Of a DNA stretch of 8,863 nt, positions 1 to 6,627 are shown piece by piece; position 1 is the first letter of the stretch; the number at the start of each line of letters is the position of its first letter. The translations under genes were made by a program, and so were the position numbers. The notes below the pieces were generated by a model. The model worked only from the letters and a program-made list of their open reading frames with translations. It did no database searches and was not told the origin of the DNA. Source of the stretch: Gorillibacterium sp. Its GTDB lineage: Bacteria; Bacillota; Bacilli; Paenibacillales; NBRC-103111. The stretch is taken from NCBI GenBank assembly GCA_023511325.1, contig JAIMBU010000072.1:1-8863 (forward strand), read 5' to 3'.

Positions 1-233
1 ATAAGAATTTTAGTAAAGCTTTACGAGGATATAACGAACTTGAGGTCGACTCCTATTTAGATGAAATCATTAAGGATTACGAAATGTTTGGTAGAATCTT
101 AATCAATTTGCAAGAGCAAGTCCTTCAACTCCAACAGGAAAAACCTACTCCTCGTGCTCAAGATAATCTTGAGGGGATCATGCAACGACTTCGAGAGTTA
201 GAAATTCACTCTTGGGGGAGAACAAGAGACTAA
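1..233 (+). CDS. gpsB: GpsB-like cell division protein, 3' end only
   Basis: This is the C-terminal part of a small DivIVA/GpsB-family protein; the gene starts before the window, and the first whole codon is at base 3, giving 76 residues to the TAA at 231. The translation opens with KNFSKALRGYNELEVDSYLD and continues IIKDYEMF, the RGY...(E)VD.(F/Y)LD.IIKDYE signature of the membrane-binding N-terminal coiled-coil domain. A Gln/Glu-rich coiled coil (LQEQVLQLQQE) follows, then a linker, and the closing segment IMQRLRELEIHSWG corresponds to the short C-terminal helix of GpsB (ILKRLSNLEKHVFG in Bacillus subtilis, from memory). GpsB is about 98 residues there, so roughly 20 residues are missing. 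In the family, GpsB links penicillin-binding proteins to the division and elongation machinery. No clear terminator follows, and it looks functionally unrelated to the sugar genes downstream. The alternative is another short DivIVA-domain protein, but the C-terminal helix favours GpsB. Confidence 0.82.
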   Translation, partial: KNFSKALRGYNELEVDSYLDEIIKDYEMFGRILINLQEQVLQLQQEKPTPRAQDNLEGIMQRLRELEIHSWGRTRD

Positions 234-265
234 TACGGAATTCTCTGCTGCCAAAAGAAATCTCC

Positions 266-294
266 TTGTTATGTTTTATAACACGAGTTATAAT
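266..294 (+). promoter_or_regulatory. Sigma-A-type promoter of the LacI-family regulator
   Basis: The -35 is TTGTTA (266-271) and the -10 is a perfect TATAAT (289-294), separated by 17 bases. The start codon lies 26 bases after the -10, with an SD-like AAAGGTGGTG between. The 18-bp palindrome at 276-293 fills most of the spacer and all but the last base of the -10, so a bound repressor would block RNA polymerase directly. Confidence 0.75.
276..293. promoter_or_regulatory. Operator O1, LacI-family palindrome
   Basis: The sequence is TTATAACACGAGTTATAA. Eight of nine symmetric pairs match, and the centre is a CG step, as in typical LacI/PurR-family operators, where a hinge residue wedges into the central CpG. 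An exact reverse-complement copy lies at 1428-1445, and a degenerate copy at 1482-1499. Its place in the regulator's own promoter implies autorepression. That the adjacent LacI-family protein binds it is inferred from position and symmetry. Confidence 0.8.
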
Positions 295-320
295 ATTTTT
301 ATAAAAGGTGGTGCTTATCT

Positions 321-1406
321 TTGCGAAAGAGAGTAACCAGTACCGATGTTGCGAAAAGGGCCGGAGTTTCGCGGAGTCTGGTATCGGCTTTTCTTAATGG
401 AACGCCGGGTATTACGGTCAGTGAGGATAACCGTGCTGCGATCACCAACGCAATTAATGAAATGAAATATACGGTTAATGTACAGGCCAAGAGTATTAAG
501 ACAGGCCGAAGCCATTGTATCGCTGTTTATGGGGACGTATATAACGCATTGCTTCTCCAGCTGGTAGAAGGTATTCAACAGGCCAGCGGTCCTGCCGGTT
601 ATCATGTTCTTATGTATGGAGAGGGGGGCAATCAGGCTGGGAGAGATGGGCTTATTGCCTTGTATCGTCAAGGGAGAATTGATGGGCTGATTACGTTAGA
701 CTTTCCAGACTCCTTGAGTGCGCAATGGGAGAGAGCCGTGCTAGAGTGCGGAGTTCCTTATGTGACTGTCGAAGGTATTCCTGAAGGTGGTATCTGCACC
801 GTGCAGACCGATTATGGGGGCAGTATTACTCAGGCCTTAGATTTCATGTGGGAAGAGACGGGGGTTCCGCCGATCTATCTGAATGTGCAACCGCCTGATC
901 GACCAGCTACACAAGGAGATCGTGAGCGGTTGCAGGCTTATGAGGCTTGGATGAGTAATAAAGGCTTAGTGCATACAATTGTGACTACAATAGATGAACC
1001 GTGGGCTACTCAGAAGAATAAGTGGCAGAAGTGGTTGGAAGGCCAACAAAAACCTTTGTCTGTTTTAGCTAATTGGTCAAGAGGAGCTGTTTCACTCTAT
1101 CGGATTGCTTATGAACAGGGTTGGAGAGTTGGCTCAGACCTGTTCGTCATGTCGGCTGATGATACGGAACGGGTCAGTAGACATATGGTTCCACCGATTC
1201 CTTGCATTGAGGTCCCTTATATGGACATGGGAAGACAAGCCTTTATGCTGCTGGAGGAGAGGATGGAAGTTCTTGCTGCACCGGAAGCTGTTGGGCAACA
1301 AACTGACGTTGAAGCGGATGCACAAGAGCAGTTATCGGGCCCAAAGTGGAGCAATAATGTAAGGCAAGAGGTTATTAAGTGCAAGTTATTTAAGGGCCTG
1401 GAGTAA
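321..1406 (+). CDS. LacI-family transcriptional regulator
   Basis: This is a 361-residue regulator of the LacI/GalR family. Residues 6-26 (TSTDVAKRAGVSRSLVSAFLN) form the N-terminal helix-turn-helix, followed by NG.PGI and a hinge NVQAKSIKTGRS around 53-64. Ile59 occupies the place of the usual Leu that inserts into the operator centre. From about residue 66 (CIAVYGD) to the end runs a periplasmic-binding-like sensor domain, including RIDGLITLDFP and the late SADDTERVSRHMVPPIPCIEVPYMDMGRQA segment. A Gln/Glu-rich insert of about 25 residues (around 318-345) precedes the closing strand EVIKCKLFKGLE. The start is TTG at 321, preceded by AAAGGTGGTG at 303-312; it places the helix-turn-helix at the normal distance from the N-terminus. 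An operator sits in its own promoter and two more sit before the next gene, so it most likely represses itself and the mannosidase/HAD pair, released by a sugar ligand. The ligand cannot be told from sequence. Confidence 0.9.
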   Translation: MRKRVTSTDVAKRAGVSRSLVSAFLNGTPGITVSEDNRAAITNAINEMKYTVNVQAKSIKTGRSHCIAVYGDVYNALLLQLVEGIQQASGPAGYHVLMYGEGGNQAGRDGLIALYRQGRIDGLITLDFPDSLSAQWERAVLECGVPYVTVEGIPEGGICTVQTDYGGSITQALDFMWEETGVPPIYLNVQPPDRPATQGDRERLQAYEAWMSNKGLVHTIVTTIDEPWATQKNKWQKWLEGQQKPLSVLANWSRGAVSLYRIAYEQGWRVGSDLFVMSADDTERVSRHMVPPIPCIEVPYMDMGRQAFMLLEERMEVLAAPEAVGQQTDVEADAQEQLSGPKWSNNVRQEVIKCKLFKGLE

Positions 1407-1421
1407 AGGCCCCATTTTTTT
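1394..1421 (+). terminator. Rho-independent terminator of the regulator gene
   Basis: The stem GGGCCT (1394-1399) pairs with AGGCCC (1407-1412) around a 7-base loop, followed by CA and seven T (1415-1421). The hairpin overlaps the regulator's last codons and its stop codon (1404-1406). It separates regulator transcription from the mannosidase, which therefore needs its own promoter. Confidence 0.8.
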
Positions 1422-1446
1422 AGAATGTTATAACTCGTGTTATAAA
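1419..1446 (+). promoter_or_regulatory. Candidate upstream promoter of the mannosidase gene
   Basis: TTTAGA (1419-1424, 4 of 6 to TTGACA), a 16-base spacer and TATAAA (1441-1446, 5 of 6) make a moderate promoter. The -10 begins at the same position inside operator O2 as the regulator's -10 does inside O1 (13 bases from the operator edge). The -35 falls on the U-tract of the preceding terminator, which weakens the call, and a leader of about 80 bases would result. The alternative promoter is at 1481-1508. Confidence 0.35.
1428..1445. promoter_or_regulatory. Operator O2, exact inverted copy of O1
   Basis: TTATAACTCGTGTTATAA is the perfect reverse complement of the 18-bp site at 276-293, and the identity extends three bases further on one side (273-275 against 1446-1448). 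It lies in the regulator-mannosidase gap, directly after the terminator. Two perfect copies in flanking promoter regions, in a small locus with one LacI-family gene, support a cognate operator pair and possibly a repression loop across the regulator gene. Confidence 0.8.
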
Positions 1447-1455
1447 ACGCTTACA
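1442..1455 (-). promoter_or_regulatory. Possible CcpA cre site
   Basis: Read on the - strand, the bases are TGTAAGCGTTTTAT. The left half matches the cre consensus TGTAANCGNTNNCA fully, but the last two positions do not match. It overlaps the right edge of operator O2 and would sit at the -10/start of the upstream candidate promoter, a usual place for catabolite repression of sugar-use genes. It is a motif match with two mismatches only. Confidence 0.35.
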
Positions 1456-1480
1456 GAAGAGCTACTTGGTTATGAAGCGA

Positions 1481-1508
1481 TTGCTAACACGAGTTGTGAA
1501 CATAAATA
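1481..1508 (+). promoter_or_regulatory. Candidate proximal mannosidase promoter with degenerate operator O3
   Basis: TTGCTA (1481-1486), a 16-base spacer and TAAATA (1503-1508) form a weak-to-moderate promoter. Within it, 1482-1499 matches operator O1 at 14 of 18 positions, including the whole central ten bases AACACGAGTT (1486-1495), in the same orientation as O1. The outer arms are degraded. A strong ribosome site (AAAGGAGA, 1519-1526) follows before the ATG at 1536. The operator copy is more convincing than the promoter elements. Confidence 0.5.
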
Positions 1509-1535
1509 ATATGTTTTTAAAGGAGACGAATGTAG

Positions 1536-4319
1536 ATGAAGCCTGATTCCTCGCATATCAAACAGATTAAGGTCGTATCTAACACACACTGGGACCGGGA
1601 ATTCCGCCGCTCCTTCGAGCGTACGCGCCGGAACCTGCTCACCATGATGGACACAACGCTGGATATTTTGGAGAATGATCCGAATTATGCCTCATTCACG
1701 ATGGACGGACATTCGATCATGCTGGACGATTACGTGGAGATGCGCCCTGAGCGTCGTGCGCAGATTGAACGCTTAATCCGTGCAGGTCGACTGATTGTAG
1801 GTCCTTATTATACCCTTGCGGAAGAATTCAGTATTGCTCAAGAAGCTTTGGTTCGCAACATGCTCTTTGGTCGCAAAACGGTAGAAAGCTATGGCGGTAA
1901 GACAGGAACTGTTGCCTATACGCCCTCCTCTTGGGGTCAAACAGGACAATTGCCGCAAATTTTGCAGGACTTCGGACTTGGCAAGATGATGTTCTACCGC
2001 GGGATTTCTCATCATGAAGCAGATGCGGAGTGGATCTGGAGTGCACCTGATGGGACGAAGGTATTAGCAAGCCGTTTTGCCGTGTATGCTCGCTACAATT
2101 GGTATTATCAGGTGCATAGAGCTGTAACTCGTGGCACTGTGTTCGACAAGACGCATCTATGGGGTCAATACGATGAGGTCCCGTTCCGTCTGTCCGACGG
2201 ATTGTCTGGAGAAGACCAATCCTACGATTTGAAGGCTCCTGCGGTGCACTATGATAAGAGCAAGCTCAAAGAAGCCATTCTTAACATGGTGGAGCGAGAA
2301 GGGCGTCACTTCACAACTGAAGTGTTCCTGGCTATGCATGGACACGATATTTCCGTGGCCCACCCGCTGGAATCTCAGATTATTGCTGATGCCATGGAGT
2401 TGCTAGGCGACAGGTTCAGCATTGAGCATACCAGTCTGGAACAATTCTGGAACGAAGCGGAGAAGCATCTGGACGTGGCAAGTCTGCCTGTTCTGACGGG
2501 AGAACGCCGCTCTTATCTGAAGGAAGGGATGTGGACATTCCTCTTTCCCGGTACGATTAGCGCTCGTACGTACTTGAAACAGATGGATTTCCGTGCAACG
2601 GCAGACCTTGTATCGTACGCAGAGCCCTTGGCTTCTCTTGCATCTATTTTCGGTGCTACCTATCCAGAGCGTTATCTGGAACGGGGCTGGAAGTACCTGC
2701 TGTCCAACCATACCCACGACGCCAATGGTGGCTGCGCACCAGATGTGGTCTGCCAAGATATTGAATACCGTTATCGGAAGGCCAGTGACATCGGAGGCAT
2801 CGTGACGGAAGACGCGATGGCGCATATTGCCAAGAATTTATCACCTGAGGGTTTGCCGCAAGATGCCCTGCAGCTAGTTGTCTATAATTCTCTTCCGGAA
2901 GAGCGAACAGCTGTTGTTACTGTGGATCTGGAGATTCCTCGGCTCACAGGCACGAAGTCTGTCAGCTTATACCATGAGAATGACAAGAATGTGGAGCGTC
3001 AAGCCATTGCTTTTGAAAAGTCCAGTGTCTTTATGGATAGCATTTGGGAGGTTCCCACCATTCTCGAATCTCACCGGATCAGAATGCATGCAGAGCTTAG
3101 TGGAATTCCGAGTCTCGGCTACCGGGCGTACCTTGTTCGACCAGAAGCCGAAGAGCTTCGGAACATAAAGTCGCTGGTGACGGGTCCGAACACGATGGAG
3201 AATGAGTTCCTTAAAGTGAAGGTTAACCCAAACAGCACCTTGGACATCGTGAACAAAACAACAGGCAAAACGTACACGCAGTTGGGTTATCTGTCTGATC
3301 AGGGAGAATGCGGCAATGCATGGAAGCACGTGTCTCCAAGGTACGATCGTAAATACAACAGCCTATCTGTCCAAGCTAACATCGCCATCACCGAAAGCGG
3401 CTGCTTGTCTTGTACGATTGAAGCAGATTATGTCTTCCCCGTTCCTATGGACTATGCGGATGGAGATTCCCGTAGCACAATCTTGTCTGATCTACCGATA
3501 AGAATCGCGTACACACTAGAAAAGGGAGCCAAGGCGGTTAAGGTGAAACTGACAGTAGACAACAAAGCGAAGGATCATTGGCTGCGGGTCAATTTTCCGA
3601 CGGAGCTTCATACCGATGTATCCTGGGCTGACAGCCACTTTGATGTATTATCACGTTCGATTCCAATTCCGGACTCCACCGGCTGGGCGGAGCAGGCGGG
3701 CGGAACTCACCCCTTACAGACCTTTGTCGGTTTATCCGACGGCGTAGACGGAATTGCCTTGCTGCCTAAAGGCATATACGAATACGAAGCCTTCGAGGAT
3801 GACGCTCGCACTCTGGCTCTAACGCTTATCCGCGCGTGCCGGATTAAGCTAGCGGTAAGTGAAGAGAAACTGACGGAGCTACCGGATCAGGGGATCCAAT
3901 GCCCAGGAGTGTATAGCTTCGAGTATGCGGTTTCCGTACACGAGGGTGACTGGCTACAGGCTGAGCTTCTGAAGCAAGCAGCAGAATATGCAAGTCCGGT
4001 CCGAGTTGCTGTGACTGGGCGCGGACAAGGGCAATTGCCAATGGAGGCGGGCTTCTTCACACTTGATAGCACCGTGCTGCATGTAACTGCCGTGAAGCAA
4101 GCGGAGGACGGGAGTGGGCTGATTATCCGTCTGTTCAATCCGACTGAAATCGTTCAACCAGCTAACTTCCGCTTCGGAGTGGATGTACTCAAGGCGACCC
4201 GCTGCAAGATGGACGAGAGTGATGTTTCCGATCTTGTGCTGTCCGAGGCGGCTCGTTACTTCTGTGCCCAGATCGAGTCAAAGAAAATCGCGACCTTCAA
4301 GGTCGTTACGAAGGGATAA
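1536..4319 (+). CDS. GH38 alpha-mannosidase-like protein with a Ser at the nucleophile position
   Basis: This 927-residue cytoplasmic protein (no signal peptide) aligns by eye along its length with bacterial glycoside hydrolase family 38, close in layout to E. coli MngB, which cleaves 6-phosphomannosyl-glycerate. Visible landmarks are NTHWDRE (zinc ligands H18 and D20), GPYYTLAEE (89-97), a helical middle with HGHD (D271, likely acid/base), NHTHD (H394 the likely fourth zinc-site residue), and a beta-rich C-terminal half with RLFNP near the end. The family normally has PDxFG (or DPFG), whose Asp is both nucleophile and zinc ligand. Here residues 130-134 read PSSWG, so Ser131 replaces it, while the following QTGQLPQIL is conserved. 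The reading frame is otherwise intact. Start: SD AAAGGAGA (1519-1526) is 9 bases from ATG 1536; an ATG at 1530 is followed at once by TAG. Operators upstream imply control by the neighbouring LacI-type regulator. GH38 membership is secure; activity and substrate are open. Confidence 0.9.
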   Translation: MKPDSSHIKQIKVVSNTHWDREFRRSFERTRRNLLTMMDTTLDILENDPNYASFTMDGHSIMLDDYVEMRPERRAQIERLIRAGRLIVGPYYTLAEEFSIAQEALVRNMLFGRKTVESYGGKTGTVAYTPSSWGQTGQLPQILQDFGLGKMMFYRGISHHEADAEWIWSAPDGTKVLASRFAVYARYNWYYQVHRAVTRGTVFDKTHLWGQYDEVPFRLSDGLSGEDQSYDLKAPAVHYDKSKLKEAILNMVEREGRHFTTEVFLAMHGHDISVAHPLESQIIADAMELLGDRFSIEHTSLEQFWNEAEKHLDVASLPVLTGERRSYLKEGMWTFLFPGTISARTYLKQMDFRATADLVSYAEPLASLASIFGATYPERYLERGWKYLLSNHTHDANGGCAPDVVCQDIEYRYRKASDIGGIVTEDAMAHIAKNLSPEGLPQDALQLVVYNSLPEERTAVVTVDLEIPRLTGTKSVSLYHENDKNVERQAIAFEKSSVFMDSIWEVPTILESHRIRMHAELSGIPSLGYRAYLVRPEAEELRNIKSLVTGPNTMENEFLKVKVNPNSTLDIVNKTTGKTYTQLGYLSDQGECGNAWKHVSPRYDRKYNSLSVQANIAITESGCLSCTIEADYVFPVPMDYADGDSRSTILSDLPIRIAYTLEKGAKAVKVKLTVDNKAKDHWLRVNFPTELHTDVSWADSHFDVLSRSIPIPDSTGWAEQAGGTHPLQTFVGLSDGVDGIALLPKGIYEYEAFEDDARTLALTLIRACRIKLAVSEEKLTELPDQGIQCPGVYSFEYAVSVHEGDWLQAELLKQAAEYASPVRVAVTGRGQGQLPMEAGFFTLDSTVLHVTAVKQAEDGSGLIIRLFNPTEIVQPANFRFGVDVLKATRCKMDESDVSDLVLSEAARYFCAQIESKKIATFKVVTKG

Positions 4320-4324
4320 GCGCA

Positions 4325-5329
4325 ATGAGTGAATCAGCATGGATATTACCTGGCTTCGGATTGCCACTATCCGCACTATTACCCGATTTTACGGAAGAGG
4401 AAATCGGGGGAGATGGCTTATATCGTATGGGCCATGAAGGTGTCATCACCATTTTGACTCCTAAAGACCGGAAGACGGACTTTATTGTATATGAGGATAA
4501 GACGTTATGCTTTGTTAAATCAGCTATGGGTTATCCAGCCATCTATCTCTTCCCCGAGGCGGATTTTCAAGGGCCTGCAGAGGCCGTGCTAATGGATCTG
4601 GATGGCACTAGTGTTCATAGTGAAGCCTTCTGGATATGGATCATTGAACAGGCGATAGCCCGTCTCATCGGCAAGCCGTCCTTCAGTTTAGAGAAGGAAG
4701 ACGAGCCTCATGTATCGGGCCATTCGGTGTCGGAGCATCTTCAATACTGTATCGACAAATATGCTTTCGGCCATAGCGTTGAGGAAGCCAGGGGTCATTA
4801 TTTTGACGTCACTCACTATGAGATGAATGAAATTATGGAGGGCCGGGGCAAGGAGGGGGCTTTTACCCCTGCTCCCGACTTAAAGGAATTCTTGCTCACA
4901 CTGAAGGAGCGCGGTATCAAGATCGGCCTCGTCACCTCTGGGCTGTATGAGAAGGCTTGGCCCGAAGTGTTGTCCGCCTTCCGCACACTTGGTCTTGGTG
5001 ATCCTCTGGACCTGTACGATGCGGTAATCACCGCGGGGCAAGCGATTCGCAAGGGGCAGGCCGGCACCTTAGGTGAGCTTGCTCCTAAGCCTCATCCTTG
5101 GCTATATGCCGAAACCGCTCGTGTAGGATTGGGCTTAGCTGCCTCTAGCCGTCATCGTATCATCGGTATTGAGGATTCATCTGCAGGAGTGCTGTCCATC
5201 CGGCTAGCCGGCTTTGCCGCCTTCGGTATTGCGGGCGGCAACATCCGCCAAAGCGGTGTTAGCCCCCTTGTGAAGGCGCAGTATAACTGCTTAACCGATA
5301 TGCTTCCTGCTATATTGGGCGAAAGCTGA
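4325..5329 (+). CDS. HAD-superfamily phosphatase/phosphomutase-like protein with extra N-terminal domain
   Basis: This is a 334-residue protein. Residues 86-334 are a HAD hydrolase of the beta-phosphoglucomutase/sugar-phosphatase type. Motif I is MDLDGTSVHSE (nucleophile D91, acid/base D93), motif II GLVTSG (T204), motif III PKPHP (K255) and motif IV GIEDSSAGV (E283, D284). A helical cap lies between motifs I and II (about 100-195). All catalytic residues are present. The first 85 residues precede the core and are not part of a usual HAD. They look beta-rich (GVITILTPK, DFIVYEDKTLCFVKS, PAIYLFP), and I do not recognise them. ATG 4325 is 5 bases after the mannosidase stop, with AAGGGA (4312-4317) inside the end of that gene as ribosome site, so the two are probably cotranscribed and translationally coupled. 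A sugar phosphate released by the GH38 partner is a plausible substrate, by inference only. A terminator closes the unit. Confidence 0.85.
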   Translation: MSESAWILPGFGLPLSALLPDFTEEEIGGDGLYRMGHEGVITILTPKDRKTDFIVYEDKTLCFVKSAMGYPAIYLFPEADFQGPAEAVLMDLDGTSVHSEAFWIWIIEQAIARLIGKPSFSLEKEDEPHVSGHSVSEHLQYCIDKYAFGHSVEEARGHYFDVTHYEMNEIMEGRGKEGAFTPAPDLKEFLLTLKERGIKIGLVTSGLYEKAWPEVLSAFRTLGLGDPLDLYDAVITAGQAIRKGQAGTLGELAPKPHPWLYAETARVGLGLAASSRHRIIGIEDSSAGVLSIRLAGFAAFGIAGGNIRQSGVSPLVKAQYNCLTDMLPAILGES

Positions 5330-5355
5330 ATAAGTGAGAAGTTAATGTGGAATTG

Positions 5356-5382
5356 CCCTCTCTTAATCGAGAGGGTTTTTTT
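5356..5382 (+). terminator. Rho-independent terminator after the HAD gene
   Basis: A perfect 7-bp stem, CCCTCTC (5356-5362) with GAGAGGG (5369-5375), closes a 6-base loop and is followed directly by seven T (5376-5382). It ends the mannosidase-HAD transcript and separates it from the oxidoreductase genes. Confidence 0.92.
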
Positions 5383-5555
5383 GTGCAGATAAACAACATC
5401 CCTTGAAAATTATCGCGAGCTGGCGGAAAATGTTAAGCTGTATAAGAGCATAGCGCAATACCCACCTGCTTATGTCGGGATGGGTGCAGAGATCTGCCAC
5501 CACTGACCGTGGGTTGAAGTTAAACATGAAAATACACTAAGGAGGAATTTGAGAG
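5383..5555 (+). other. Intergenic region with weak promoter candidate and possible gene remnant
   Basis: This gap lies between the terminator and the next ATG. One frame stays open from 5393 to a TGA at 5504-5506 and reads like protein (ENYRELAENVKLYKSIAQYP, then AYVGMGAEICHH), but it has no start codon at its 5' end and follows an in-frame TAA at 5390. It could be the tail of a decayed gene or chance. A promoter candidate for the downstream gene is TTGAAA (5403-5408), 17 bases, GAAAAT (5426-5431), which is weak. AAGGAGG at 5539-5545 is the ribosome site of the gene at 5556. Confidence 0.3.
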
Positions 5556-6572
5556 ATGAAAGCATGGCAAAAACAAGGCATAGGCTTAGAAAATATGAAA
5601 TTGGTTGAGATGGAAACCCCAAAGCCCGGCCCCAAACAAATTCTGATTCGTGTGAAGGCTGTTTCACTTAACTTTAGAGATAAAGCGATTATGGATGGCA
5701 GCTATCTACCTGAATTGATGAATCGAAAATTCGTCCCCGTTTCGGATACGGTTGGAGTCGTCGTTGAAATGGGTTCGGAGGTGACCCGCTTAAAATTGGG
5801 TGACCGCGTTACGTCACATTTGTATACAAAATGGATTGAAGGTGCACCGGGCGAGGATGAGGCGCCGGATGCGATTGGTGGACCCAATAACGGTGGACTG
5901 GCTGAATATATGATTCTTGAAGAAAATGCTGCGGTCCTTGCGCCTACTAACCTGACGGATGAAGAAGCTTCGACACTGCCAATCGCTGCATTGACCGCTT
6001 GGTTTTCTTTAGTCGAATACGGAAACCTTAAGTCTGGTGAGACAGTACTTGTCCAGGGGACAGGGGGTGTATCTATTTTTGCAGTACAGATTGCGTCTGC
6101 GCTAGGAGCCCGTGTCATTGCGACTACCAGCAGTGATGATAAAGGTGAGAAAGTACGCAAGCTGGGTGCAACCGATATTATTAACTATGTGAAGACACCC
6201 AACTGGGAAGACGAAGTCTTGAAGCTCACGGACGGAAAAGGTGTTCAACATATCCTAGAAGTAGTTGGTGGCGATGGGCTTAATCAATCGATCAAGGCTC
6301 TGGCACAGCAAGGCTATATTTATATAGTGGGCTTTCTCAATGGCATGATGAGTAATGTCAATCTTTTCTCGCTTCTGGCAAAACAAGCGCGCATACAGGG
6401 GATTTACGTAGGACATCGTAAAGCATTCGATGAGATGAATCAAGCCTTTGACAAATATCAGATCAAGCCTGTTATTGATACCATATATTCATTTGAGCAG
6501 GCTATTGAAGCTTACAAACATTTAGCTCGCGGTGCATTTGGTAAAATTGTCATTCGTGTTGAAGAAAACTAA
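5556..6572 (+). CDS. Zinc-independent MDR-family NAD(P)-dependent oxidoreductase (quinone oxidoreductase-like)
   Basis: This 338-residue medium-chain dehydrogenase/reductase is of full family length. The N-terminal GroES-like part includes PGPKQILIRVKAVSLNFRD (24-42) and LGDRV (81-85). The linker THLPIAALTAWFSL-type segment is seen as STLPIAALTAWFSL (139-152). The Rossmann domain carries VLVQGTGGVSIFAVQIAS (164-181), then GARVIATTSS and KLGATDIINY. The catalytic-zinc Cys/His set and the structural-zinc four-Cys lobe of classical alcohol dehydrogenases are absent, placing it with the zinc-independent reductases that act on quinones, enones or similar carbonyls. SSDDK after the second Rossmann strand would suit NADPH, though this is not decisive. 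SD AAGGAGG (5539-5545) is 10 bases from the ATG. It follows a strong terminator, so it has its own promoter. The next gene also has a promoter, so it is probably monocistronic. The exact substrate is not identifiable. Confidence 0.88.
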   Translation: MKAWQKQGIGLENMKLVEMETPKPGPKQILIRVKAVSLNFRDKAIMDGSYLPELMNRKFVPVSDTVGVVVEMGSEVTRLKLGDRVTSHLYTKWIEGAPGEDEAPDAIGGPNNGGLAEYMILEENAAVLAPTNLTDEEASTLPIAALTAWFSLVEYGNLKSGETVLVQGTGGVSIFAVQIASALGARVIATTSSDDKGEKVRKLGATDIINYVKTPNWEDEVLKLTDGKGVQHILEVVGGDGLNQSIKALAQQGYIYIVGFLNGMMSNVNLFSLLAKQARIQGIYVGHRKAFDEMNQAFDKYQIKPVIDTIYSFEQAIEAYKHLARGAFGKIVIRVEEN

Positions 6573-6627
6573 TCCTTGCTTTTATAGAATTGGAGTCACC
6601 TTTTATCGTCCCATTTTCAATTCCCTA

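Noticed and set aside
1530..1535. ATG followed directly by TAG just before the mannosidase start, a possible minimal upstream ORF.
   Set aside because: It is only 3 bases from the SD, too close for efficient initiation. ATG 1536 has normal spacing.
2403..2825. Long minus-strand open frame of 140 codons inside the mannosidase gene.
   Set aside because: It is antisense to a well-supported coding region, has no ribosome site or protein-family features, and is a shadow of the real frame.
5702..6160. Minus-strand open frame of 152 codons inside the MDR gene.
   Set aside because: It is Ser/Thr/Pro-rich with no recognisable motif and lies opposite a clear enzyme gene, so it is a shadow frame.
6588..6623. 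GAATTG and CAATTC inverted repeat after the MDR gene as a terminator.
   Set aside because: The stem is short and AT-rich, the loop is over 20 bases, and no T tract follows.
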